In this document: in pieces, positions 34,347 to 42,812 of the stretch
Numbering within the stretch: position 1 is the first letter of the stretch
How the letters are laid out: every line of letters starts with the position of its first letter
Assembly (NCBI GenBank): GCA_030528885.1
Contig: JAUMXY010000011.1
Span: 1-61,651, forward strand
Length of the DNA stretch: 61,651 nt
From: Bacteroidales bacterium
GTDB lineage: Bacteria > Bacteroidota > Bacteroidia > Bacteroidales > Bacteroidaceae
Reading direction: 5' to 3'
Made by a program: the position numbers and the translations under genes
The notes under the pieces: model-generated
The model's database searches: none
What the model was told of the DNA's origin: nothing
Seen by the model: only the letters and a program-made list of their open reading frames with translations

Positions 34347-34660
34347 ATGTAATAGCAATCATCAGTATTGGCATCATCATCTTAGCTGTTTTATCCCTAT
34401 GCCTTGCGTTTATCTTCCTAATGGGCAAAGGGGACAAGCTCATCGCCGGATATAATACAGCAAGTGAAAAAGAAAGGGAGAAGGTCAATATTAGAAGACT
34501 TCGGGTGATTATGGCTATTCTGTCGCTAATCACAAGTGGATATCTGATACTGAAACTGCCTGGGTGCGATATACTTCCACGATTTGCTGACACCGTCATT
34601 TATCTTATCATCATCTTTACAGTTGTGATTCTCGCCAACACTTGGTGCATAAAAAAGTAG
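34343..34660 (+). CDS. Small membrane protein, DUF3784-like
   Basis: 105 aa with three hydrophobic helices (residues 3-25, 50-70, 82-101). A soluble loop between the first two has GKGDKLIAGYNTASEKEREKV, close to the motif I associate with DUF3784 (GYNT followed by a charged helix). Function unknown. It overlaps the phosphorylase gene by 4 bases and lies 4 bases before the aldolase-like gene, so it is inside the operon. Confidence 0.75.
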   Translation: MNVIAIISIGIIILAVLSLCLAFIFLMGKGDKLIAGYNTASEKEREKVNIRRLRVIMAILSLITSGYLILKLPGCDILPRFADTVIYLIIIFTVVILANTWCIKK

Positions 34661-34664
34661 AACT

Positions 34665-35702
34665 ATGACCTCATTCGAAAGCGACTACAATAATGGAGCG
34701 CACCCCGATATCCTCCATCGTCTCATAGAAAGTAACAGCCTCTCTAGCTCCTCATACGGCAATGACCAATGGAGCGAATCGGCACGCAACAAGATAAGGG
34801 CAGCCACAGGCTGCCCCAACGCCACCATCTTCTTCCTGACTGGCGGCACACAAGCCAATGCAACCGTCATCGATGGCATGATTGACTCCTACGAAGGTGT
34901 TGTGGCTGTCGAGACCGCTCACATCAACGTGCATGAATCAGGGGCTATCGAAGCGTTCGGGCACAAAGTGCTCACCCTGCCTTCGCATAGCGGCAAGATG
35001 GATGCAGGCGAACTGCGCAGCTACCTCCGTGCTTATCATGCAGACCCCACATGGGAACACATGGTCTATCCAGGCATGACTTACCTCACCTTTCCCACTG
35101 AGCTCGGAACCATATACAAAGCCTCTGAAATAGAAGAGATGTACTCCATCTGCCAAAGCTACAACATCCCTCTGTTCATTGACGGAGCACGCCTTGGCTA
35201 CGGACTTATGTCGAAAGAATGCGACTTCACTCTCCCATGGCTTGCACAGCATTGCGATGCATTCTACATTGGCGGAACAAAGGTTGGCGCACTTTGCGGT
35301 GAAGCGGTTGTGTTTCCGCGCGGTAATGCTCCACGCCACTTCTTTTCCATCGTGAAACGCCATGGAGCACTTCTGGCAAAAAGCCGGCTTGCAGGCATAC
35401 AGTTTGAGGCATTATTCACAGACGACTTATATTTCCGCATAGCTCAACAAGCAATCAGCAAGGCTATGGAACTCCGGGCTTTATTTGCCGAAGCGGGCAT
35501 CCCCATCAAAGAGTCACCAACCAACCAGCAGTTTGTCATCCTCACAAACAAACAGATGGAGAAGCTGCGCACTCAAATCCTTTTTGAAACATGGGCGCCT
35601 GTCGACAACACGCAGACGCTCTGCCGTTTCGTCACCAGTTGGGCAACAACCGACGAGGACATGGCTCAACTATCAATAGCACTTAAAAATCTCCAGAAAT
35701 GA
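34665..35702 (+). CDS. PLP-dependent aldolase/lyase (low-specificity threonine aldolase-like)
   Basis: 345 aa, fold type I PLP enzyme. Motifs: an N-terminal SDYNNGAHPDIL region, FLTGGTQANATVIDGM (about 57-72, cofactor phosphate loop), IDGARLGYGL (about 171-180, Asp contacts the pyridine N) and YIGGTKVGALCGE (about 203-215; Lys of GGTK forms the Schiff base). Family knowledge: these enzymes cleave L-threonine or L-allo-threonine to glycine and acetaldehyde; some relatives are beta-eliminating lyases. It overlaps mnmE by 4 bases (ATGA). Confidence 0.88.
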   Translation: MTSFESDYNNGAHPDILHRLIESNSLSSSSYGNDQWSESARNKIRAATGCPNATIFFLTGGTQANATVIDGMIDSYEGVVAVETAHINVHESGAIEAFGHKVLTLPSHSGKMDAGELRSYLRAYHADPTWEHMVYPGMTYLTFPTELGTIYKASEIEEMYSICQSYNIPLFIDGARLGYGLMSKECDFTLPWLAQHCDAFYIGGTKVGALCGEAVVFPRGNAPRHFFSIVKRHGALLAKSRLAGIQFEALFTDDLYFRIAQQAISKAMELRALFAEAGIPIKESPTNQQFVILTNKQMEKLRTQILFETWAPVDNTQTLCRFVTSWATTDEDMAQLSIALKNLQK

Positions 35703-37036
35703 CATCAGCTGAAACTATATGCGCCATTGCCACAGCGCCAGGAGGTGCCATCGGCATCATTAGAATATCAGGCAGCCAAGCATTTGACATCGTCAATAGA
35801 ATATTTTCTAAAGAAATCTCAGGCGTTAAGCCCAATACGATGCATCACGGATTCATTATCAATGGCAGCGAAACCATTGACGAAGTGGTCATCTCCCTGT
35901 TCAAGGCTCCCAAAAGCTACACGGGAGAAAATATCGTCGAAATATCATGTCATGGCTCACGATACATTCTCAACAGCATCCTCGAACTGCTCATCCAGCA
36001 AGGCGCACGGCTGGCACAGCCTGGAGAGTTCACCCAACGCGCCTACCTGAACGGAAAATTGGACCTGTCTCAAGCTGAAGCTGTCGCTGATCTCATTGCC
36101 TCAACAAACAAAGCGACCCATCACCTTGCCATGTCGCAACTCAAAGGGCACTTCAGCAATCAACTTGCTCTGTTACGTGACCAGCTGCTGCACCTCACCA
36201 CGCTCCTCGAACTTGAACTGGACTTTTCTGACCACGAAGAACTTGAATTCGCCAATCGAGACGAACTGCTCAATCTGGCAAAAGGCATCGAGCGGCATAT
36301 GCTCCGATTAGCTCACAGTTTCGAGACGGGACAAGCCATCAAGCAAGGAATCCCCGTTGCGATTATTGGAAAAACAAACGTAGGGAAATCGACCCTCCTC
36401 AATCAGCTCCTCAAAGAAGAACGAGCCATCGTTTCCGATATACATGGAACCACGCGTGACACCATAGAAGACACCATAGACATAAAGGGAATTACCTTCC
36501 GTTTCATTGACACCGCAGGCATCCGCCAAACCTCTGATGCCATAGAACAAATAGGCATAGAAAGAACCTTCAAGACTATCGAACGAGCACGAATAGTCCT
36601 TTGGCTCATCGACTCACACCCTTCCCTTGAAGAAATTAAAGAAATTCATGAAGTATGTAAAGATAAATCGCTAATAATCATGCAGAATAAGATTGATAAA
36701 TGCAACACGAAAGCATCCTCCTCTTTCTTGCAAATCAGTGCAAAATACGGCACAAACTTAGATTTGCTTGAAACATCAATCTATCAAGCTGCCAACATTC
36801 CAGAGATTAGTGAAAACGATGTCATTGTCACTTCTGTTCGTCACTATGAGGCTCTACGCCATGCCCTTCACAACATCCAACGTGTCATCGACAGCCTCAA
36901 CCAACAACTTTCAGGAGACCTTATCGCCGAAGATCTTCGCCTCGTCCTATCCGATCTGTCTGACATCACAGGAGGCGCCATTACCCCCCAAGAAACCCTC
37001 AACAATATATTCAGTCATTTCTGCATCGGAAAATAG
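35699..37036 (+). CDS. mnmE: tRNA modification GTPase MnmE (TrmE)
   Basis: 445 aa, near the normal length. The N-terminal formyl-THF binding domain (1-118), helical domain and inserted G domain are all present: P-loop GKTNVGKST (about 224-232), GTTRDTIED switch, DTAGIR, and the NKID specificity motif (about 326-329). The C-terminus ends FCIGK, with the Cys required for catalysis. Family knowledge: with MnmG it makes the 5-carboxymethylaminomethyl group on wobble U34 of tRNA. It is the last chromosomal gene before the integrative element, whose left end lies directly behind its stop codon; the gene is intact. Confidence 0.95.
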   Translation: MTSAETICAIATAPGGAIGIIRISGSQAFDIVNRIFSKEISGVKPNTMHHGFIINGSETIDEVVISLFKAPKSYTGENIVEISCHGSRYILNSILELLIQQGARLAQPGEFTQRAYLNGKLDLSQAEAVADLIASTNKATHHLAMSQLKGHFSNQLALLRDQLLHLTTLLELELDFSDHEELEFANRDELLNLAKGIERHMLRLAHSFETGQAIKQGIPVAIIGKTNVGKSTLLNQLLKEERAIVSDIHGTTRDTIEDTIDIKGITFRFIDTAGIRQTSDAIEQIGIERTFKTIERARIVLWLIDSHPSLEEIKEIHEVCKDKSLIIMQNKIDKCNTKASSSFLQISAKYGTNLDLLETSIYQAANIPEISENDVIVTSVRHYEALRHALHNIQRVIDSLNQQLSGDLIAEDLRLVLSDLSDITGGAITPQETLNNIFSHFCIGK

Positions 37037-37057
37037 TCTAATTGCAAAGAAACACAT

Positions 37058-37243
37058 AAAATCTGCAAAAATAAGCCTGTAAATCCCTTGTTTTCAAGTG
37101 TTAAAGATTGTTCGGGTTTTTGCAGATTTTTGATTTAGGTATTGTTTGTTTGCAGATTTTTGCCTAACTTTGTCCCCCAGATGTCCCCCAAAGAGTGACG
37201 CACCCCTATTTTTTGTCCCCCGAAAGATGGTTTTTTGTCCCCC
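37058..37243. repeat. Integrase arm-type repeats at the left end
   Basis: Two direct copies of TTTGCAGATTTTTG (37119-37132 and 37149-37162) and one inverted copy TTTTTGCAGATTTT on the minus strand (37058-37071). Then four copies of (TT)TGTCCCCC at 37169, 37182, 37212 and 37234. Such arrays next to int normally bind integrase and accessory factors; which copies form the crossover core is not known. Confidence 0.65.
37165..37172 (+). promoter_or_regulatory. Possible int promoter -7 element
   Basis: TAACTTTG, with a TTG at 37142-37144 at 20-base spacing. It overlaps the first GTCCCCC repeat, so integrase binding there could autoregulate int. Confidence 0.45.
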
Positions 37244-37284
37244 GTGGCGACATTTGGTAGTAACTCGTTAAAACTATAAAGGCA

Positions 37285-38451
37285 ATGGCAAAGAAACAAA
37301 CATCAACAACTCAACGAGGACAAGTCAAGCTTCGTGAAAAGAAACTGGCAGATGGAAGTTCCAGTCTCTATCTTGACATCTACTCTAATGGCAAGCGAGT
37401 GAAAGAATATCTGAAGCTCTACCTTGTTGTTCCCAATACTGCTATAGAGAAGGAGCAAAACCGCCAGACCTTAGCAGTAGCTAATTCTATGCGAGCCAAA
37501 CGTGAGCTTGACCTATTTAGTGGTAAATATGAAATAGGACAGCCCAAACAGGAAGGAGTTCGATTCCTTGATTTTTATCGCCAGATGTGCGAAGAACGTT
37601 TGAAAACTCCTGACACTTTGGGTAATTGGGGCAACTGGCACAGTTGTCTTAAACATCTCGAAATATATTGCGATGAGTTTACCACTTTTGATGATATTGA
37701 CGCTGCTTGGATTCAAGGATTCAAAGATTATCTGAACACAGCAGAGAAAGATACCAGAAAGCGTGGTGGTTCTAAGCGTGTTTACGCTTTTGAGGGTTTA
37801 TCACAAAACTCAAAAGTTTCATATTTCAACAAGCTTCGAGCATGTATCAATGAAGCATTTGAGAAAGGCATAATCACTAAGAATCCTATTAGAGGTATTG
37901 ATGGATTCAAGCAAGAAGAGGTTGAGCGCGAGTACCTGACGATTGAAGAGGTCAAGAAGCTTGCAGCCACACCATGTAACTACCCCATCTTGAAGGCCAC
38001 CTTCCTCTTTTCATGCCTCACTGGGCTACGCAAGAGTGATATAGAGAAACTTACTTGGGGTGAAATCCACAAACAAGGTAATTTCACTCGTATCATTTTC
38101 AAGCAGAAGAAGACAGGTGGTCAAGAATATCTGGACATATCAGAAGAAGCAGTTGCTTATCTTGGTACTCGACGGAATGATGTTGACCGTGTATTTGAAG
38201 GATTCACATACGGCACTTGGATATCTCTTGAACTAAAACGTTGGGCTCTTGCTGCTGGTATAACTAAGAATATCACGTTCCATTGTGCTCGTCATACCTT
38301 TGCCGTAATGATGCTTGACCTTGGTGCTGATATATACACAGTATCAAAATTACTTGGTCATCGTGAACTTTCCACCACTCAAATATATGCGAAGGTGCTT
38401 GATAAGAACAAACAGGCAGCCGTAAGTTTGATTCCAAAGATATCTGATTAA
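37285..38451 (+). CDS. int: Tyrosine recombinase / ICE integrase
   Basis: 388 aa. A basic N-terminal arm-binding region (about 1-75), SAM-like core-binding domain (about 95-200), and catalytic domain (about 215-380). Active-site residues: Arg in TGLRKSD (near 249), HxxR in HCARHTF (near 333-336), His in LLGHRELSTTQ (near 358) and the nucleophile Tyr in IYAKV (near 369). Family knowledge: integrates and excises elements through a covalent phosphotyrosine. It is closest to integrases of Bacteroidetes mobile elements. It reads away from mnmE and is 23 bases upstream of the next gene. Confidence 0.92.
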   Translation: MAKKQTSTTQRGQVKLREKKLADGSSSLYLDIYSNGKRVKEYLKLYLVVPNTAIEKEQNRQTLAVANSMRAKRELDLFSGKYEIGQPKQEGVRFLDFYRQMCEERLKTPDTLGNWGNWHSCLKHLEIYCDEFTTFDDIDAAWIQGFKDYLNTAEKDTRKRGGSKRVYAFEGLSQNSKVSYFNKLRACINEAFEKGIITKNPIRGIDGFKQEEVEREYLTIEEVKKLAATPCNYPILKATFLFSCLTGLRKSDIEKLTWGEIHKQGNFTRIIFKQKKTGGQEYLDISEEAVAYLGTRRNDVDRVFEGFTYGTWISLELKRWALAAGITKNITFHCARHTFAVMMLDLGADIYTVSKLLGHRELSTTQIYAKVLDKNKQAAVSLIPKISD

Positions 38452-38473
38452 GTAACCCTTCATACATTATAAT

Positions 38474-39526
38474 ATGATTAGCAGACAAGAAGCAGTACTA
38501 AGCTTTGTGAAGTTCAACAAGTTCTTCAAGCAGCTTAATTATGATATAGGTGTGACGGGCAAGGTTCACCTATCCCAATATGCTGACGAGTTAATGGAAT
38601 TTGAGCAATGGGTTGATAACGTTATAGAATACGTTCTGTTCAATCCAGATCCAAAAATCATTGATTTAATCAGTGCACTGGGTTCGTCAGAGATTATCAG
38701 GAATTATGCAGAAGAAGGAAAAGCAGTTTTAGAAGCCAGCACATATGATGCTTTATCAAAAGTTATTGACTCTACGGCAAAACTGCTGTCACTGGTAAAC
38801 GAAAGCATTGAAACATCTAAAGGCAAATTTACCAGCCTACCTGAGGCATTTGCTTTCCAAGATGCAGAAAATCTATTTCTGAGAGCTGTGAAAGCTGGTT
38901 ATCTGACCTCAGATTTCCAGCCCAAAGGAGATACAGATCTATATACTCTCAAAATTCTTGGCTTTGCCATCGGAGAAGAATTAAAATTGGCACCAAGACA
39001 TAAATGGTCACACTTCGAGGAGCTATGGAATATTGATTACGCAAATAAGCTCTCCTCCGTTCCTATCAGTGCCAAGCAATTTCAAAGAGCAAAGACTCTT
39101 ATGGAATTATACCCAGAAGTTGACTTCAACTTGCTTATTAAACCCAAAGAAGATTCTTTCTTTACGGCGGCATACGGCAATAGAAAGATTCGCACTTTGT
39201 ACAAAGAGCTTGTGGCTTATGGATATATAAGCAAGGAAACCGATTACGACAAATTCCTTAGTATTTTCAATCTCGGTAATAGTAAATTCGTGCGTCCTGT
39301 TGAATGGATAAGCGACCAGCGTCACCTTGCCTATTTCATACATCACACGTTTACAAAGACAAATAAAAACTGCTGGGTCAAGGCGCATGCATGTTTCACT
39401 ATCAATGGTGCACCACCTAATTTAGGAACTATGAAGAGCGGAATTGTTTCGTTACAAAGGAAGCCTACATATGAAACATACGATTTAGTTCTTAAACGCA
39501 TCGCCTCAGAATATAATAATGAATAG
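38474..39526 (+). CDS. ICE-encoded protein of unknown function (350 aa)
   Basis: Cytosolic, mostly helical. The N-terminal half (1-120) has long helices with periodic Leu/Ile. The C-terminal half has RKIRTLYKELVAYGYIS, then VEWISDQRHLAYFIHHTF and CWVKAHACFTINGAPPN. The W-x-x-D-x-x-x-L-A-Y-F-I pattern near residue 285 recalls the RteC-type regulatory domain of Bacteroides conjugative transposons, where an equivalent line precedes a variable tail. That link is weak. It stands directly behind int and ends at a terminator (39553), so it may control int or excision. Confidence 0.65.
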   Translation: MISRQEAVLSFVKFNKFFKQLNYDIGVTGKVHLSQYADELMEFEQWVDNVIEYVLFNPDPKIIDLISALGSSEIIRNYAEEGKAVLEASTYDALSKVIDSTAKLLSLVNESIETSKGKFTSLPEAFAFQDAENLFLRAVKAGYLTSDFQPKGDTDLYTLKILGFAIGEELKLAPRHKWSHFEELWNIDYANKLSSVPISAKQFQRAKTLMELYPEVDFNLLIKPKEDSFFTAAYGNRKIRTLYKELVAYGYISKETDYDKFLSIFNLGNSKFVRPVEWISDQRHLAYFIHHTFTKTNKNCWVKAHACFTINGAPPNLGTMKSGIVSLQRKPTYETYDLVLKRIASEYNNE

Positions 39527-39552
39527 CCACTATTTGTGGTATATTCAATCTA

Positions 39553-39600
39553 CAACAAGGGTGGACAAATTTGATATTTGTTCACTTTTGTTGTTTTTTA
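39553..39600 (+). terminator. Terminator after the int gene pair
   Basis: Nested arms CAACAA/TTGTTG, GGTG/CACT and ACAAAT/ATTTGT around a 5-base loop (39553-39593), followed by TTTTTTAT. It closes the int transcript. Confidence 0.7.
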
Positions 39601-39634
39601 TACACCTATGTAGAATGACTGCACAGTCAATTCG

Positions 39635-39642
39635 TACCTTTG
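39635..39642 (+). promoter_or_regulatory. -7 element upstream of the CT-tract gene
   Basis: TACCTTTG, 33 bases after the terminator; no TTTG at -33 spacing. The leader to the ATG at 39849 would be about 200 bases with no convincing ORF, although a frame runs 39662-39910. Confidence 0.45.
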
Positions 39643-39848
39643 CCCTTCAAATTGACTTAATATGTGCGTAGAAATGGTCAATATAAACATTCCGATAAGG
39701 CTGTCTAAGCATAGAGCAAGACAGCCTATGCGTTCTCTATGTATATGTACAGAGAGAGACTTCTTTTGTTGCTATCAGACGATGAAAATACATATTGGCG
39801 AAAGCCTTCAATTCATATTTTTATTCACTTTAATAAACATCAAAAGCA

Positions 39849-40662
39849 ATGAGAAAAGAAAATTTCTCTCTCTCTCTTTTTCGAGAGACTTACGTGGTCA
39901 GGTCATCTGACCGCTGCCAAGAGTGGTAATTCGGGCTTACTCGAAATGCTCCACGAAGCCTATGACCTCTATCAGGTAGAAGTTGTTAACCAGGGCAAAA
40001 TTTATCAGCGTTATGCTGATGATTTTGTCTATAGCCATGAGTTCCATGATGCCATTGATGCCTGGAGCAAGAATGAGCATCAGAAGAACTATCACATCCT
40101 TTATTCTTTGCTTACCAAGCGTCGAGACCTTGTTGAGCAATTCTTTAGTAAGGATAACGTAAGCGACGCTGAGTTGATGGAAATGCTACATCTTTTCAAC
40201 ACGACTCTTCCATCTTCTCGCAACTATGTAGCACCAACCAAAGTAAGGGAAGCAACAGATTATAATCTATGTGCTTGTTTGGAGCATTCAGATTTGGCTC
40301 TTCTTGCTCGCTGCTGCAATGAAGCAAGAGTATTCAGTGAAATTATCGATGCTGACGATCTTCTTTCTCTTTTGGATGGCAAAATGACAATGCCATTGCA
40401 TTCGCGCAACAATAGACTTGTTGCATTCTTCTTCGATCAATTATCCATCTACAACCTTATTATTCGTAACTGGCAGAACGTCATTGCTCATCACTGCAGC
40501 ATTGTAAGCTCAACTGGCAAAGGGACATTAACACAAAAGTCCTTGTCATCTGCGTTATATTCTATTGTAGATTTAGAGATGTCAGCACAAGAGAAGATCA
40601 TTGATGATATAGTTAAGTCTGTCGGTCAGAAATATCAAAGAAAAAGAAACACGAACAAATAA
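39849..40662 (+). pseudogene. Out-of-frame gene with a (CT)6 tract (possible phase-variable gene)
   Basis: The frame ending at 40662 is open from 39853. Its only in-frame ATG is at 39946 (238 aa), but coding-like sequence (RLTWSGHLTAAKSGNSGLLE) continues upstream of it to the tract. ATG at 39849 begins MRKENFSLSLF and is one base out of phase with that frame. Between them lies (CT)6 at 39866-39877; one extra CT, or two fewer, would join them into a protein of about 270 aa. The body is a soluble helical protein (ADDFVYSHEFHDAID, KNYHILYSLLTKRRD) that I do not recognise. It could be switched off, frameshifted, or started at 39946 or at a non-ATG codon. Confidence 0.6.
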
Positions 40663-40744
40663 CTGCAAAGAAATGGTAAGGGAGTAAACGAGAGAATCAC
40701 CTTGGTTCTCATTTTTCTCTCTTCCCCATGAACATTTTTACAAG

Positions 40745-40787
40745 TACTTTTGCCCTCCGTAACCGGTTTACAATGGTAACGGAGGGC
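40745..40787 (+). promoter_or_regulatory. -7 element directly followed by a strong stem-loop
   Basis: TACTTTTG (40745-40752) fits TAnnTTTG. Immediately after, 40752-40764 pairs with 40775-40787 (GCCCTCCGT with ACGGAGGGC, then ACC with GGT across one mismatch), loop of 10, then a T-rich tract CTTCCTTCATTTTTG. It lies 37 bases upstream of the HTH gene at 40824; it could be an attenuator, or an operator spanning the transcript start. Confidence 0.55.
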
Positions 40788-40823
40788 TTCCTTCATTTTT
40801 GTTTAACTTAAATAGAGATATGG

Positions 40824-41228
40824 ATGAGACGTAAGACTTTATCAGACAGTACTCTGGAAATGATTGTTTCTATAGACCAACGTCTAACCGAGCTTATTGC
40901 CAGTGACATTCCCAAACGTCTTCATTGTATTGAAGAAAAGCTGGATTATATCAATCCAAGATTGCTAACGATTGAGCATGTTGACAGGTTCTATAGTGAG
41001 GTCAAGACCGTTTTGTCAGTGGCAGAAGCGTGTGATTATCTTGGAATTACAGAATCTCACATGTATAAACTTACCAGTGGAGGGAAGATACCTCACTATA
41101 AGCCAACAGGCAAACTTATATACTTCAGTAGAAGCGAGCTTGACGATTGGTTGTTACATAATAGAGTGTTTAACGAAATAGATCAAGACAATGAGCAAAA
41201 CAGACACATTGACCAAGAATCCGAATGA
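40824..41228 (+). CDS. Excisionase-type helix-turn-helix protein
   Basis: 134 aa. A coiled N-terminus (1-60; Leu/Ile heptads) is followed by a winged HTH of the HTH_17/excisionase type (about 68-115): LSVAEACDYLGITESHMYKLTSGGKIPHYKPTGKLIYFSRSELDDWL. The C-terminal tail is acidic. Family knowledge: Bacteroides CTns have two such small proteins (Xis2c/Xis2d-like) that direct excision and activate transfer genes. It overlaps the next gene by 38 bases in another frame. Confidence 0.83.
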   Translation: MRRKTLSDSTLEMIVSIDQRLTELIASDIPKRLHCIEEKLDYINPRLLTIEHVDRFYSEVKTVLSVAEACDYLGITESHMYKLTSGGKIPHYKPTGKLIYFSRSELDDWLLHNRVFNEIDQDNEQNRHIDQESE

Positions 41229-41658
41229 AAATGTTCAGATTATGAGTTTACTTGATAGGCTCGAACAAGCCAAAAGTATTCTCGATCAAACTGCTGAGAT
41301 AGAAGAAGCTGTTAACAAGCTTAACAATCTTGAATATTTCCTCAGAAGGTTTGGAACTCTTAAAGAGCTTACATCACACTTGCTTTTCATAGAAAGGAAG
41401 ATGTACATCTTAAAGGAATACCTCTCTGTTAATGAGGCAGCAGACTATCTTGGGCTGTCATCAAGCCTTGTATATAAGTTAACGAGTAAACACGAATTAC
41501 CTGTATACAAGCCCAATGGGAAAACTGTATTTATCCGAAGGGATGACCTTAACAGGTGGATAGCTAAGCATAAAGTACTATCTGACGAAGAGATAGAAGA
41601 ATATGCAGCCACCCATATGGATAAAGTATTAAAAGGATTGTACACTAAAAACAAATAA
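41191..41658 (+). CDS. Second excisionase-type HTH protein
   Basis: 155 aa. A coiled-coil-like N-terminal half (about 20-75) with LLDRLEQAKSILDQ is followed by an HTH_17 domain (about 80-128) with LSVNEAADYLGLSSSLVYKLTSK and the wing KPNGKTVFIRRDDLNRW. It shares its domain layout with the product of 40824, so the pair likely arose by duplication and may act as a heterodimer. The start at 41191 overlaps the upstream gene by 38 bases; an ATG at 41242 would avoid the overlap and keep the HTH. Confidence 0.8.
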   Translation: MSKTDTLTKNPNENVQIMSLLDRLEQAKSILDQTAEIEEAVNKLNNLEYFLRRFGTLKELTSHLLFIERKMYILKEYLSVNEAADYLGLSSSLVYKLTSKHELPVYKPNGKTVFIRRDDLNRWIAKHKVLSDEEIEEYAATHMDKVLKGLYTKNK

Positions 41659-41660
41659 AG

Positions 41661-42767
41661 ATGATGGACATAACAACATTAGGCAATCAGAGAATTGACC
41701 AGAAGACATTTGAACAACTATTAAAGCACATTAAGCTGAAGGTTACTGAGGAATACTCCTTTCCCCCAGAAATCATCACATGCGGAGGAGCAACTATAGC
41801 AACTCTTGGAAACTTCAGTGCTTCGGTCGGCAAACCAAAGAGTAAGAAGACGTTCAACGTCTCTGCTATTGTTGCTGCTGCCATATCTGGGAAAGAGATT
41901 CTTGGATATAAAGCTCACTTGCCTGAAGACAAGAAAAAGATTCTCTATATTGATACGGAACAGAGCAAGTACCATTGTCATAAGGTTCTGGAGCGAATAC
42001 TGAAGCTGGCCGACCTCCCATTGAACAAGGAAAGCGGACTCATCGACTTCTTTGTTTTGCGTGAGTACACTCCTGAACAGAGACGCGACATCATCACCCT
42101 GGCATTACGTGGTGATTCACGATATGGCTTGGTTGTCATCGATGGAGTCCGTGACCTGCTCAGGGACATTAACAATCCAAGTGAGGCTCTTGACATTATC
42201 AATGATCTGATGCGATGGTCAAGTTTCTATGACCTTCACATTCACACAGTGCTTCACTTGAACAAAGGCGATGACAACACCCGTGGCCATATTGGTTCCG
42301 AGTTGAACAACAAGGCTGAGACTGTGCTCCAGATTACCAAGAATATTGATGACAGCAACATGAGCGAGGTGAAAGCCATGTTCATTCGAGACAAGGAATT
42401 CGCCCCTTTTGCGTTTCGCATCGACAACAACGGTCTTCCAGACTATGTGGAAGGCTACAAGGCTGAACTTGCCAGACGTGACAAGAAGATGCACTTCTCC
42501 AGATTAACGGAAGAACAGCATCGAGAGGCTATTGAAAGCGTTGTTGGCGATAATGCTCCACTGGGTTATTCAAAGATGATCAATCTTCTGATGGATGGTT
42601 ATTCTAACATTGGTTATTCACGAGGTCGAAACACCATCATCAGCTTGCTCCGATACCTGATTGAGATGGGACTGATACTGAAGACTGATAAGGCTTACCA
42701 GTATGTCCCGCTGAAACCAGAATCGGAAAAACAGCCAGAAGATACTGATGAAGACGGTTTAGTTTAG
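41661..42767 (+). CDS. RepA-like AAA ATPase
   Basis: 368 aa. An N-terminal P-loop in the form ASVGKPKSKKTF (about 53-64), Walker B-type LVVIDGVRDLL (about 154-164), a sensor stretch HTVLHLNKGDDNTRGHIGSEL (as two motifs), and a C-terminal winged-helix-like domain (about 280-360). This is the AAA_25/RepA group found in Bacteroidetes ICEs and mobilizable elements, used as a replicative helicase-like or mobilization ATPase. The P-loop lacks the usual GxxxxGKS spacing and follows the K-S-K-K-T form seen in this subgroup. Next to HTH genes and the primase, it fits a replication/processing module. Confidence 0.83.
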   Translation: MMDITTLGNQRIDQKTFEQLLKHIKLKVTEEYSFPPEIITCGGATIATLGNFSASVGKPKSKKTFNVSAIVAAAISGKEILGYKAHLPEDKKKILYIDTEQSKYHCHKVLERILKLADLPLNKESGLIDFFVLREYTPEQRRDIITLALRGDSRYGLVVIDGVRDLLRDINNPSEALDIINDLMRWSSFYDLHIHTVLHLNKGDDNTRGHIGSELNNKAETVLQITKNIDDSNMSEVKAMFIRDKEFAPFAFRIDNNGLPDYVEGYKAELARRDKKMHFSRLTEEQHREAIESVVGDNAPLGYSKMINLLMDGYSNIGYSRGRNTIISLLRYLIEMGLILKTDKAYQYVPLKPESEKQPEDTDEDGLV

Positions 42768-42812
42768 TTTGGCTGTTTATATATATGTACTGACATACTT
42801 ACAATGTAAACT

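Noticed and set aside
37081-37260. CRISPR-like repeats next to int
   Set aside because: The repeats are short (8-14 bases) with irregular spacing and no spacers of constant length; arm-type integrase sites explain them better.
39662-39910. 82-aa frame upstream of the CT-tract gene
   Set aside because: Composition is unlike a protein and it ends inside the coding-like start of the next gene; kept only as leader sequence.
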